A stretch of DNA of 64,000 nucleotides from Neoceratodus forsteri (taxonomy: Eukaryota; Chordata; Ceratodontiformes; Ceratodontidae), in contig JADMNL010000022.1 of the NCBI GenBank assembly GCA_016271365.2, positions 221,812,501 through 221,876,500 on the forward strand. The letters run 5' to 3'. Numbering within the stretch: position 1 is the first letter of the stretch; the number at the start of each line of letters is the position of its first letter. Position numbers and translations under genes: made by a program. Under the pieces are notes generated by a model. It was not told the DNA's origin and did not search any database. It was given only the letters and a program-made list of their open reading frames with translations. Of the stretch, positions 46,448 through 58,984 are shown in pieces.

Positions 46448-49019
46448 TCAAATTGTGCCCCTTGTTCTTGCACACCTCTTTTTTTGAAAGATGCTACCCT
46501 CTTGGACTTTGTTGATTCCCTTGAGGTACTTGAAAGTTTCTATCATGTCCCCCCTCTCCCTCCTTTCCTCGAGGCTATACATATTAAGCTCCTTAAGTCT
46601 TTCTTCATATGTCTTCCGGTGCAGACCCTGCACCATTTTAGTTGCCCTCCTCTGGACAGCTTCCATCCTGTCTATGTCTATGGAGATTGGGTCTCCAGAA
46701 CTGCACGCAGTACTCCAGATGGGGTCTCACCAGCTGTCTGTACAGAGGGAAAATAACTCCCTGTTTTCTACTGGTGATGCCTCTCCCTATGCATCCCAGT
46801 ATCCCCCAGCCCTCCTTGCTGCCCTCTCACATTGCTTGCCCACCTTTAGGTCATCTGATGACTACCCCAGGTCCCTTTCCATTTTGTTGTTGTAGTATCT
46901 CACCCCCATTGTACTCTTCCTTGGGTTTTGTTTCCCAGGTGCATTACCTTGCACTTCTTAGCATTGAATCTAAGCTGCCATACATTTGACCATTCCTCTA
47001 ACGTTGCCAAGTCCCTTCTCATCCTTTCCACCCCACCTTGTGCATCAACTCTGTTGCAGATCTTTGTGTCATCTGCAAAGAGACATACTTTTCCTTCCAG
47101 TCCCTCTGCAATGTCACTTATAAAGACATTGAAGAGGACCGGTCCTAATACTGAACCCTGCGGTACCCCACTAGTAACCCCACTTTCTTCAGAGTGGACT
47201 CCATTTACTATTATTCTCTGTGTCCTATTCTCCAGCCAATTCTTTATCCAGTCTGTCATCTTGGGACCCACTTCCAGGCTGGCTAACTTGTATGTTAATC
47301 TTTAGTGTGGGACTGTGTCAAATGCCTTGCTAAAGTCTAGGTAGGCCATGTCCACAGCCCCTCCCTGATCTACTACTTTGGTCACCCAGTCAAAGAAATC
47401 TATCAGATTCGTCTGGCATGACCTTCCCACTGTGAATCCATGCTGCCTTGGGCCCTGTGCCCCTCTGGCCTCTAGATACTCGACAATTCTTTCCTTCAGA
47501 AGTTATTCCATCATTTTCCCTATCACTGAGGTTAAACTAACAGGTCTGTAGTTTCCTGCTTCTGCCTTGCTCCACTTTGTGAAGGGATCACATCTGCCCT
47601 CCTCAGTCCTCAAAGTACCACCCCATCCTCCCATGATTTGTTAAAGAGGGTAGTCAGTGGTATCACTAGTTCTACCCTTAGTTCTTTTAGAATTCTGGGA
47701 TGAATCCCATCAGGCCCCATTGCTTTGTCCACCTTCAGTTTTAAGAGTTCTTTCAGAACCCTTTCTTCTGTAAATGGGCTGGTATCAACTTCTGTATCCA
47801 GAGTGTTTCTACTGTTTGTTTTAGGTACCTCCCCCTCTTCATTTGTAAATACTGAGCAAAAATATTTGTTTAGTATCTCTGCCTTTTCACAGTCACCCTC
47901 TGCACCCTCCCTCCCCTTTATTAAGCCTCACTAGCCCTCCCTTGGCCTTTCTTCGCTCCCTGATATACCTATAAAAGGTTTTATCTCCCTTCTTAACTGA
48001 GTTGGCTATCTTTTCCTCGGTTTGGGCCTTTGCTGTTCTGACTGCCTTCCCAGTTTCCTTTTGCTTTAACTGATCCAGTTCTCTGTCCTGCTCCTTCTGT
48101 GATCCCTTGTACTTCCTGAATGCTTTCTTTTTCTCTTGAACCTTCACTGCCACTTCCTTTGAGAACCATAGCGGTTTCTTACATCGTTTTATTTTGTTTA
48201 GTTGCTTCACACAAAGGCTTGTTAATTCTGTGATGGCAGTTTTTATTATTCCCCATTGTTCTTCCACCCCTCCTTCCTGCCCATTTGCTAGTGCATTCCT
48301 TAGAAACTCACCCATTTTGGCAAAGTCAGCCCTCCTAAAGTCCAGTACTTTTGCCTTTGTATGGCTTGACTCTATTGCTGTGTTTATTGTGAACCATACT
48401 GTTCGATGGTCACAAGTTCCCAGATGGCTACCCACTTTTACATCTGGGATCCTCTCTCCATCTCCATTTCAGAGAACCAGGTCTAAGACTGCTCCTCTCG
48501 AGTGGGCTCCAATACTAGTTGTCTAAGGCATGTCCCTGTAGGGCATCTAGAATAACCCCACTCTTCAAGTGGCTGCTGCAACTGCACTCCAGTTAACATC
48601 TGGCATATTCAGATCACCCATCAGCAATATCTCCCTTTATCTGCAATTCTAAGTATACTTTCTATCATTTCCTTGTCCATTTCCTCCCCCTAAGAGGGGG
48701 GTCTGTATACAACCCCTGTGCAGATTGTGGTGCCATTGCCTGCCTCCAAATTGACCCACACTGCTTCTTCTCCTCCCTGTTTACCCTTTTGTTCTGTTGC
48801 TTTGATTCCTTCCCTTATGTAAAGAGCTACTCCTCCTCCTCCTCCTCTTTTACCCTCCCTGTCCCTCCTGTAGATAGTGTATCCTGGTATGTTTACGTCC
48901 CAGTCATGGTTTTGTGTGTACCATGTTTCTGTGACTGCCACGATATCCAGATGTTCCTCTGCCATCAAGGCCACTAATTCAGGAAGCTTGTTACCCAGAC
49001 TACGGGCATTGGTACTCAT
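46448..49019 (-). pseudogene. CR1-B ORF2 endonuclease-reverse transcriptase, broken
   Basis: The endonuclease at 49019-48690 starts STNARSLGNKLPEL and keeps VAVTETWY and GGGVALYI; its end is frameshifted. The linker at 48435-47893 ends in TFYRYIRERRKAKGG. The RT front is scattered over 47890-47300. At 47271-46900 are [17 protein letters not shown] and the intact FADD active site, followed by QLRFNAKKCKVMHLGNK. LKELNMYSLEERRERGDMIE is at 46666-46448. Numerous small deletions and stops break the frame, so the copy is inactive, but the motifs that can be seen keep their catalytic residues. Confidence 0.88.
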
Positions 49020-49161
49020 TGCTCTCCATTTTTTTATGGCTTCACCTTCTGTTGCAGCATCCCCACTGACCTTTCTACCTCGGTCTTTTTCTCATTTAGA
49101 ACCCTGTTTTGTAGGGAGAGGCTGGGATTTTCCTGCTGCTTATCAGTGCCTCCCCCCTTGA

Positions 49162-50104
49162 CTAGTTTAAAAGCTTGCCAATGAAGCATTTAAACCGATT
49201 GCTCAAAAGACTTGCTCCCTTCCTGGACAGATGCAGACCATCCTGCCAGTATAGGCTGGTGTCCCTCCAGGTGGAATCCCAGTCCCCAATGAAGCCAAAC
49301 CCCTGTGCTCCACACCATTGTTTCAACCATTCATTAAACTGCATGGTGCAAAGTACCCTCGCCTCACCCATTCCATTGACAGGCAGCACCTCTGAGAAGG
49401 ATATTGTGTGTGCTACTTGTCTTAGGCCCCTCCCCAACTCTACAAAGTCCTCCTGCACTGCTCTAATCTCATGATGAAGCCAAGTCATTTGTCCCTAGGT
49501 GGACAATGACATCCAGCTCAGACTCCGTGCAGCTGTTCTCGTGATCCTGGGGATGCACTTCCTGTCCTCAAGCCATGGCACCAGGCAGGCACCTTACTTC
49601 AGTTTTCCCTCAGTTCTATCCCCTAATAATTGAGTCCCCCACCAGGAGCTGCTTCCTTTCCTGTAGTGTCTCTGTCTCCTTCCTGTGGGCCTCCTTGTGA
49701 CAGTTGTCCTCAGCCTCCTTAGTCTCCTCTGTGGGTGCATCCATAGGGAGCTATGCTCCCCAGAATGGTGTATGGATTGTGAGTGGAACAACTGACTGGG
49801 TGTGCCTCTGTTCCACCATCCTCACCCTCTCTGAGCCCACTGTGGTCCAACTGCTGTGCTTTCTTCACAACCTCTGAGGTAGTGGTGGTGGCTCTGGTGC
49901 TCCCTGGATGGGGGAATTTCCCTTCCTACTGTCCAGTGTGGCCTGGGGGAAGGTTCCCTTACTACTTTCCAGTGTGGCCTGAAGATGGGCAACTTCCACC
50001 CTCAGGGCAGAGAGTTGTCTGCAAATAGGGCAGCATCTCAGCCTCCAGAAAGACTCACAGAAGACTGCTATCCCACAGCCATTACATTGCACTACTCCCC
50101 ACAT
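49162..50104 (-). pseudogene. CR1-B ORF1 with zinc finger and esterase-like domain
   Basis: The N-terminal piece (50104-49865) has two Cys pairs, CNGCGIAVF and RCCPICRQ, separated by about 15 residues, followed by a leucine-rich helix, as in the zinc-finger start of CR1 ORF1. The C-terminal piece (49488-49162) reads FNEWLKQWCGAQGFGFIGDW and ends with the DGLHLS dyad of SGNH hydrolases. The middle (49860-49500), which should hold the catalytic serine, is in other frames. CR1 ORF1 is thought to bind nucleic acid and membranes or lipids. Confidence 0.78.
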
Positions 50105-50113
50105 TTTTATCTA

Positions 50114-50117
<4 letters not shown>

Positions 50118-50146
<29 letters not shown>
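50118..50146. repeat. (TG)n microsatellite
   Basis: About 14 TG dinucleotides, directly upstream of CR1-B. Confidence 0.95.
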
Positions 50147-50565
50147 ATTGATTTGTTTTATAGAAATATATATATTATACAATGTGTATGATTATCTTGT
50201 CAGTGCAGTGTGCTAGAGAAGATATGACAGTGATATGCACCTTGCACTCTTGAGAAATGATGTCAGAACCCCAGGTATAAAGGAACTATTTCCAGGGTGG
50301 GTGGGGTGAGGGTGGGCAGGGGTTGGGCCTAAACTGTGCCTTCATGAAACAATCAGCTAAATGCTCTAACCCACGCTGCGATGAGTGCCTTCCTGTCAGC
50401 AAGATGCCCTACACAACAATTTGACAGAGAAAATACCCTGCTAATCAAACAGAGAAAAATCCAGACATCCAAGTCAGACACAGGTAAACCTCCCCAGCCC
50501 CAAAACAGCCTGGTCGTTTGTGCTCTGAAAGCAGTCAGCCCCAAAATAAGTCAGCTGTGCTTTAC

Positions 50566-51413
50566 ATTCTTCCTGCACTGAGAATCTTAAGAATTGTAAC
50601 AAAAGTAAAGCTAGATCCACCTCCCTCTGTTGCTTGAAAGACTGTCTTTCCTGATAATTCTAAGTTCCTTATTTCGCCTTTCAGTTAGAAGTAGCCTCCA
50701 CCTGCAGAATATCTGCTACAAACCAAAGACAATTGTAAGATTCACCTCCCTCTGTTGTGAGCACAACTCACTTTCCTGCAAATCCTATGTTCAGTATTGC
50801 AGCTTCTAGCCAGAGGTTGCTTCACCTGAAGAATATTAGCTGTTCTGATGAGTTTGCTATAAAACACTTGCTTATAATACTGTTGTTCTCAGGTCTGTAA
50901 GACTCTTCCAAAGCTATTGGCTGATAAGTAGCCATGATGTAAGCACTTCCTGACACAGTCTGGCCTGGCCTTTTAAGGCACACACAGATAAACACAAAAA
51001 ACAGTTTCCACCCCCTGGGGCACTGTCTGGGTCAAATACATAGCCTGTACCTGCACTTACTTCAGGACTTATGACAAATTCTTAGCCCAGGGTTTAAATT
51101 CTTCCTGCACTGAAAATCTTAAGAAGTATAACAAAAGTAAAGCTAGATCCACCTCCCTCTGTTGCTTGAAAGACTGTCTTTCCTGATAATTCTAAGTTCC
51201 TTATTTCACCTTTCAGTTAGAAGTAGCCTCCACCTGCAGAATATCTGCTACAAACCAAAGACAATTGTAAGGTTCACCTCCCTCTGTTGTGAGCACAACT
51301 CGCTTTCTTGCAAATCCTATGTTCAGTATTGCAGCTTCCAGCCAGAGGTTGCTTCACCTGAAGAATATTAGCTGTTCTGATGAGTTTGCTATAAAACACT
51401 TGCTTATAATACT
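50566..51413 (+). repeat. Direct duplication, 316-bp copies 532 bp apart
   Basis: 50566-50881 and 51098-51413 are nearly identical. Each copy also contains an internal older repeat of about 125 bp: CACCTCCCTCTGTTG at 50618 and again at 50743. The 216 bp between copies has no partner. No coding potential is convincing. Confidence 0.88.
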
Positions 51414-51419
51414 CAGCTG

Positions 51420-54350
51420 ATGTTATATTTAAACCTCAAACATTCGGAAGTGGATTCTAACCATTTAATGAATTCCATAAACTGTACAACTGTACCCTTC
51501 CATATAATAATCACGTCATCAATTTAACACCACCAAAAATCCAAATAAGGTAAATAGGGATACAGCTGACAAAATTAGAGGTATCAGGTTGAGTAGGCAG
51601 GAGTTCTGGATGATGGCATTTGCCACATTCAGAGAATGTGGTGCGCTATACAGTATCAAACAAAGGAGGCAGACTTTCTGTTCTTAAAGTGAATCACATG
51701 CTGAAACTCTGCCACAATGAATTGCACCAGAAGCAAATGGAAGGATCTCTGGAAGCTGAGATGCAACATGTGTTGCAGAAATGACAAAGTAAAGAATAGC
51801 ATGATTATTGGGAATGAGTCTGGATTCTGCTGTTCATCACATGATGCCATGCAAAGACACTTGGGTTCAGAAGCCCCATGAAAGGGTTAATACCCTGGAG
51901 GATCCCAGAAGTCACAATCAGGGCAGTTATGATACTGTCACATAGCAATTTAAGGTCAGAAAGGGGCTCTGAATTTATATGGTCCACCCCACCCCCTCTT
52001 TCTGAGCAGGGGTAAGTATGCTGAACATATGCACACTAATTAATAGAGCTTCCCCTGTGCACTATACTACCTGGGAGTACCCTGTGATTCCATTGGTAAG
52101 CAGAAATTTCTCCAGGGTTGCCTTGAATGGCAGTTCTGTCATAATGTCCATTGGGGTCTATGTGATAAAGGCAAACACCTTAAGGCGATCTCCGTTATCA
52201 CTCAATCAGAGTGCCGAACACATTTTGGCACTCTGACAACCTAAGCGCACCAACACAATGGTGCCAGGACATATTTTACTATTTCTGTAGGGGGCATCCT
52301 CCCCCCCCCCCCCAATTAAGGATTCTCACCCAGGGGGTGCATGTCGGGGAGGTGAAAGCAGTAAAAAAAGGTTTGGGATGGGCGCAATAAAAATCGCACC
52401 AGCACCGGACCCAACTCAGTACCTCAGCCACCCTGCCCAATCCTTGATGCCATGCTGCAGCTCGACGGACAACCACAGTGCCACCCCCTACAGCCTCTCA
52501 CCCCCAGCCCACACTGCTGCCTCCCTCCACCCCCTGCACGCGTGCATTATAGCGCTTATTACTGCTCTAGTTTGCCCACCCTCATTCAGTCGCTTCTACC
52601 CATTGGTCGCCATGAGTGGATTGCATGAGGAAGGTGTCGCCGTAATGGATGGCGCCCTTCCTCATACGCCCACTTCACGGGTTACCTGTCCACTGTCTCT
52701 GCTGAAAGTGTGTTCCATTGGTTTCCCAGTATCCAGAAAAAAGTGTCCCCTAGCATTACTCCTGAATTCACTTCTGGCTCGCAAGGCATCTTTCTGGAGG
52801 ACACCAAATCAAACATCTCCATTCAGTCTTACTGCTACAGTTCAGAACGTTCAAGACTGAGGTCATGTACTCTATCAGACTCCTGTTCCCTAGATGGTCA
52901 TTTTTTTTTTTTATTTATTCTTTCTTCTTCCCTGATTTGCTCATCTGACCAGACCAGTGCCCCATAGTTTGCTCCCTGTGGTGAAACCCCCCCCATAGAT
53001 TCCCCAAGCCGGGGAGGGGTTAGAATTGGGAACTGATTGGCAAGTAGTGAGCAGTGTGGGGTCCGTGCAAAGAGAGGCCGCACCATGCTGCTGCAGTATA
53101 GGGAAACTTTTTTGCTTTAGGTTCCTTCCCTGAGCACCCTGTGGGCTAGGACAAGGCAGATGTCTGCATGCTAGCATGCAAACCATCTGTCAGTATGCTC
53201 TCTGCCCACCCATCACAGCTCTGCTGTGTGTTAGAGCTGGTTGTCCTACCTTGGAATTAGAGGGACTCTATTCAAATTTATTTTTCTAAAGTCCACTGCA
53301 ACAGCATTCTAACTATTCTATACTGTATTATCCTCTCCCTGTTCTGTCATGATGGCCACCTACAGATCCCACCCCCTTTGTTTCTTCTTTACTCTATGTT
53401 TCCTTTTCAAGTCCCTCTAAAATGCATCCACATAAGTCAAAGTGACCAAGCAAAGTAATAGCTAGCTAGCACATTTTTATTTGCCAATATAAAAACAGAT
53501 ACCCATTGATAAACATTTGGACACTTAAAATATGAGCCATTTTTTGCTGCACTCTTTGTTATGCAGCACATATAGTATAACATGTGTTTGATTGCCTAAA
53601 GTATATTGAAAATGCCATATACTACGTAGTGGTTTGGTGTCTGAGAAAGACAGATTTAGTATACATGAAACACTTCCCTTTATAGGGAAGAGGCTGGGAA
53701 ATGTATTTGTTTTATTTTAAGTTCATAATGGTATCTGATATAAACAGCCTTGGTTTTTCAGGCTGCCTGGAGGGAGCCAGTTGCAAACAGCCTTGGTATT
53801 CCAGTCTGCCTGAAGCATGAGAGAGGGGAGGATATGCAGTCTTCATATTCTCAAAGCAATCTGAAACACAGATGAGAAAAGCATCCCAGCAATGTTATGT
53901 GACGCTGACTGTTGCATCCTGACAAATGCTATGTTAGGATTTATTTTCTTTTATTTATTTTTATTTCCTTGTGATATTTTCATTTTTGAAACCTTGTTGA
54001 AATAAAATCGCACAGCAAGTGTGTTGTGCTTTATATGAACTGAATCAGTGTCTATCTGTTATACCCACACCCAGGGAAATACAGCACTGCCACCTGTAGG
54101 CCCCTAAGGAGGAGGAGAGTGTTCTTTGGGATGCTTTATCCTACCCCCCCGGTTGGTCCCCAGTGACCTGAGTTACTTCTGAACCTGGGTTGCCAGTGTC
54201 ACGAGTACTAGCATTACTGCTGCACTGACAGGCCAACTCAAGAAGGACAGGCTAAGGGTCCCCAGTATTTCATCATAACTCTGCGCCTCACAAACCCCTG
54301 ACCATTATGGCATTCCTGGGTTTCATCCTTTTGACTGCCTCAGTGTACAT
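51420..54350. other. Intergenic DNA, no gene seen
   Basis: Small features only: a hairpin CAGAGTGCC...GGCACTCTG at 52206-52234, a C-run at 52302-52314, and a diverged tandem AACAGCCTTGGT...CTGCCTG at 53742-53815. The plus-strand frame 52378-52860 is proline- and serine-rich with no family resemblance. Confidence 0.35.
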
Positions 54351-54354
54351 TTTG

Positions 54355-54720
54355 CATTGAGCGATCTAGAACTGCAAGCATACTCCAAGTGTAGTGTAAC
54401 TAGGGCTGTTTAAAGTGACAGTATTACATCCGCTTTGCTTCTGATCATGCCCCATTTAATTCACCCAGCATTCTGCTTGGCCTCATGACAGTGGCAATAT
54501 TTATTAGATCTTGTCTCCTTTTTGTTATGTCTCCTTGGTCTTTTTCTCTTGTACTGCTTCAAAAGGAAGGAACAGCATGCAGTGAGTAGGACATTGGGCA
54601 CAACCCTACTTCTTCTCCCTAAGTGTAGCAACTTGCATTTACTTCTTTTACTGTACATGTTGCTAGCTTCTTCTAAAGTACAGGATACTTCATCACCTTA
54701 GGATGCCTGTCTTGTGCCAT
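54355..54720 (-). mobile_element. Old CR1 ORF2 fragment
   Basis: The minus strand reads SKCKLLHLGRR, equal in position to KKCKVMHLGNK of CR1 copies A and B. The plus strand phrase CTGCAAGCATACTCCAAGTG corresponds to the CR1 'CTGCACGCAGTACTCCAG'. The fragment is much decayed. Confidence 0.5.
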
Positions 54721-55315
54721 GCACCAGAGTCTTTCAGTTTCTAGCATGCCCATCTTTACCTTTCATCACCTGTTCCGTATCATGCAACACGTCCTGCAGA
54801 AGCAAAGTATGCTTATCATAGGTCTGTCATCTCAGCTGCTAATTACACAACCTCTGTAACTACAGAATGTCCATACTCCTAGGTGAGCCAGTTGCTCAGC
54901 ACACACCACATCATAGAAACATGGAATTTGATGGCAGCAAAGAAGCGCTTGGCCCACCCTGTCTGCCCAGATGTTCCCTGCCTAGTCTGTCTCCACAGTT
55001 CCTAACTGATCTCTGGCAGCCCTCCATCCTCCTACCTATTTAGTAATATTCCCCTATGTCTATCCCATGTATGCTTGAAGCTCTCCAGTTTTTGCCTTCA
55101 TCACTTATGCAGGCAGTCAGTTCCAGGTATCTACCACCCTTTCAGTGAAGTAGTACTTCCTTACATCTTAACTCCCCCTATTAACCTCATTGCATAACCC
55201 CTGCTCCTGATGCACTTTCTCATTTGAAGGAGAATCCTCTCATGCACCCTGTTCACATACATTATTTATTTATTGAAATGTTTCACCAGGTACATTAGGT
55301 ACCTATATGTCTCTA

Positions 55316-57809
55316 TTATGCCCCTTCTTGCTCTCTCTTCCAGGGTATACATTCTGATCTCCCTTCCTCTTCCTTATATGGCTTTTGGTGCAACCCTTGC
55401 TTCATACTAGTTGCCCTCCTCTGGACTGCCTCCACTCTGCCTATGTCCTTTCTGAAGTATGGTCTGTAGAACTGGAAACAATACTCCAGGTGGGGTCTCA
55501 CCAGTGAGCGATTCAGTGGCAACACCACCTTCCTCCTCCTACTGGAAGTACCCCTCCCTATGCACCCCAGCATCACACTAGCCCTACCTACTTCTTTGTC
55601 ACACTGCCCTGCCACTTTGAGGTCATCAGTTATGATAACCCAAAAGACCCTTTCCTGGTTAGTTACTGTAAGTACCTCCCCCCATCCTATACTCAGTTTT
55701 GGGGTTTCTTTGCACCAGGTGCATAATTTTGCACTTTTTGACATTGAACCCCAGCTGTCATGCTCTTCACCAATCATCTAGTCTGCCAAGATCCCTGCTC
55801 ATTCCCTCAACCCCCTCCTGGGTGTCCACCCTATTGCAGATGTTGGTATCATCAACAAAAAGGCATACCTTCCCTTCTAGTTCTTCTGCAATGTCACTTA
55901 TGAAGACACTGTAGAGGACTGGTCCTAGTACTGAGCCCTGTGGCAACCCGCTGGTTACTCTCCCATCATTAGAGTAAGTTCCACTAACCACCACCCTCTA
56001 ATGCCTATCTGTTAACCAGTTAATAACCCAAGTCACCACTGTCGATCCCACCCCCAGGCTGCTCAGTTTCTTTATCAGTCTCCCAAACAGCACAGTGTTG
56101 AACGCCTTGCTAAAGTTCAGATAGGCTACATTAACTGCCATCCCCCGATCTATTTCTCTGTTCACACAGTCGAAGAAATTAATCAGATCCTTCTGGCATA
56201 AGCCCCCTTCCCCCCATGAATCCATGCTGCCTTTGCTCTTGCAGTTCATCAGGCTCAAGATACTTTACCAGCCTTTCCATTATCAGTGTTTCAATTAATT
56301 TCCTCACCGCTGAAGTGAGGCTGACCAGCCTATAGTTGCTAGCCTCCTCCCTGCTGCTGCTGTTCTGTACAAGGATCATGCCTGCTCTCCTCCATTCTTT
56401 GGGAACCATGTCAGTTTACAGTAGACTGTTGAATAAGGCCATTAGTGGTGCAGCTAGCACCTCCCTGAATTATTTTAGTACCTTTGGATGTACCCCATCC
56501 AGTCCCATAGCCTTGTCTACCTTCAGAGCTGCAAGTCCTTTCAGGAGTCTTTCCTCTGAAAATGGACTTGTGTTTGACTCCCCTTTGTTCCTGCTGCTGC
56601 CTTGTGGTCCATTGCCCATCACTGTACTGTGAAGATTGTGCAGAAGTACCTGTTCAGGATGGCAGAATTTCCTTGGTCCTCCTCTGTGCAGTCTCCCCCT
56701 GCTGCCTTCCTTATCCTCACTATCCCTCCCTTTGCTTTCCTCTTCTCACTTATGTACCTGAAAAAAGACTTATCCACTTCAGCTACCCCTTTGGCTATGC
56801 TTTCCTCTGTCCGTACCTTTGCTGCTTTCATTGCCTTTCCTGCTTCTCTCTGTTTAACTTTGTACACCTCCCTGTCCTCCCTTGTGCCGCGGCACTTCCT
56901 TATACCTCTTGAAAACTACCCTGTTTTCCTTCACCAGATTGGCCACTTCCCTAGAGAACCAGAATGGTCTATTTTTCCTTCTGCTTTTGCTCACTTCCTT
57001 CACACAGAATCTGATTGCCTTAATTATGCCATCCTTTCTTTTTCCCCCACTGTGCCTCTGGCCCCCACATGAAGCAGTTTATGAGGCAGTCACCCATTTC
57101 TTTAAAGTCTACCTCCTAAAGTCCAGGACCACTGTCCTTGTGTGGTTAGCCTCTGTTTCCATTTTCATTTAAACCACACTGTATGGTGATCACTGGTACC
57201 TGGGGACTGCCCACTGTGACACTTACAATGCTGCCCCTGTTTGGTAGCACCAGGTCCAGCACTACCCTGTCCCTAGTGAGTTCTTTGGCTAGCTGCCTGA
57301 GAAAAGCCTCTTGTAGGGAGTCAAGGTTGGTCCTGCTCTTTGCCGAAGCTGCACTTGGAATCCTCTAATCCACATCTAGCAGATTAAAGGTACCAGATAG
57401 CAACAGCTCCCACTTACTTGTAATCCTGATGATGGCTTCCCCATGTGCTGCATCCAAACTCCTCTCCCTGTACTGGAGGTCTGTACAACCTCCCTGTATG
57501 GATAGTGACCCCCAGAGCCTGTCTCCAGGATGACCCACAGTACCTCTGTCCTTTCCTTTTCATCTGGGTGCCCCTTTACCTCCATTGCATTGGTTCCTTT
57601 AGTTACATATAGTACAACCCCTCTTTCACTCCTCCTTGCCCTATATCTCCTGAATTAGAGTAGCCCAGTATGGCCATGTCCCAGTCGTGGTTCTCTGTAC
57701 CCCATGACTCCATCATGGCAGCAAAATCCAGGCTAGCCTCTGCCATGATGACTTCCCGGTCTGGAATTATATTTCTTGGACTCCCTGCATTGAACACATG
57801 GATCTCCAT
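55316..57809 (-). pseudogene. CR1-F ORF2, broken
   Basis: Endonuclease remnants: HVFNAGSPRNIIPD, then MMESWGTENHDWDMAI at 57809-57603 (ETW has become ESW). RT: DFFDCVNREIDRGMAV NVAYLNFSKAFN at 56258-55998, [17 protein letters not shown] and FVDD (instead of FADD) at 55994-55767; both aspartates remain. The C-terminal HLEYCFQFYRPYFRKDI is at 55777-55316. Many frame breaks. Inactive. Confidence 0.8.
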
Positions 57810-58740
57810 GTTATACTCATTCCCTGCCTGCTTTCCTGCTTCCCCCGTCCTGCCTGTGCTATTCGCTGAAGTGTCCCTGACCTTCCTTTTCCCTTTTTAC
57901 CTTCTCTGTTCCCTGACTCCTTTACTCTTTTGTTCTTCATTTCCTGATTTATACCCCAATGTCTCCCCCTACCATAGGGGGGTTTTCTCCCCATAGGCCC
58001 TCCCTCCCTGCTGCTACATCATCTAGTGAGGAAATTGATGCTTCCCTTGGTTTTATAGCCCCCCCCCCCGAGCTAATTTAAATGCTCATCCAAGTAGCAC
58101 TTAAACCTCCCACAAAGGCCTGTGTTCCCTTCCTGGAAGGAAGCAGCCCATCTGCCATATAGAGGCCTATATTCTCCCAAGCTGATCTTGTTCCCAGTGT
58201 AACAGAAACACTACTCTGTGCACCATGACTTCAACCAATTGTTAAATGCCCTGGTGCAGTGTATTTTGTTCTCCCCGGCCATTCACAGGTAACAGCTCAG
58301 CAAAAGCCAATGTATGTGCCACCTGCCAGAGGCCCCTCCCCAACTCCCTGAAATTACCCTGCACTACACCTGTCCTGTCTCTTGCCTAGTGATTTATCCC
58401 TGGGTGGGCAATGATGTTTAGCTCCCTCCCATCTTCTACTGCCCTAATGAACTCTGGATTTGCTATCCTTTCCTCCAAATTGAAGCACCTCTCAGGCACT
58501 TTACCACCTACTCTCTTCCTCCCAGCAGTCCCAAATCTATCCCACTAACCATTAAGTCCACCACCAGCAGCTGCTTCCTCATTGGCAGGAGGCCTCATCC
58601 TCTCTCCCCAGGGCCCTCACTGCTGAGGACCCCCACTTCCTCCCTTCCCACTGCTACAGATTCCTCCTCTTAGCTGTCCCATCTCACCAGTATGGTGAAG
58701 GAATTTTGTAGTGGTACAAGCTGAGAAGCATGTATCCTTC

Positions 58741-58984
58741 CTACCATCCCCACCCTCCTGGAGGTGACCAAGGTCCAACCAGTCTGCCTCTGCCTTGCCA
58801 TCCTCTGGGAGAGTGGTGGCAGACTTGATGGTCCCTGGGTGAGGCAGATGATCCTTTGTACCTTTGCCAGTTTGGCCCTGAGTCCTTGACCTCTGACCTT
58901 AACCTAGAAATGTGATTACAAATGGGGCAGCAGCTCAGTTTCCAGAATGTGTCCTGAAAGACTGAAACCCCACACTCATTACAA
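58741..58984 (-). pseudogene. CR1-F ORF1 zinc-finger remnant
   Basis: CNECGVSVF and SCCPICNHISRLR form the same two-pair Cys finger as in CR1-B. The original start is gone: the residues just before CNECG are encoded by the TTTCTATG tail of CR1-G, which joins at about 58984. Confidence 0.7.

Larger units (their letters stand above)
46169..50105 (-). mobile_element. CR1 LINE, copy B, near full length
   Basis: The minus strand holds a complete order of parts: ORF1 with N-terminal zinc finger and esterase-like domain (50105-49162), ORF2 with endonuclease and RT (49019-46450) and a 3' UTR ending in repeated TTTCTATG at 46169-46185. Total about 3.9 kb. It is of the same subfamily as copy G. Confidence 0.9.
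54912..58984 (-). mobile_element. CR1 LINE, copy F, near full length, old
   Basis: The minus strand holds a zinc-finger start (about 58980-58850), an esterase region (58500-58060), endonuclease (57809-57376), linker and RT (57170-55316) and a 3' UTR with CAAATTCCATGTTTCTATG at about 54913-54931. It diverges from copies A, B and G throughout, and is a separate, older lineage. Its 5' end is occupied by the tail of CR1-G. Confidence 0.85.

Noticed and set aside
52378..52860. 160-codon plus-strand frame
   Set aside because: Proline/serine-rich, no conserved motif, no splice or start context.
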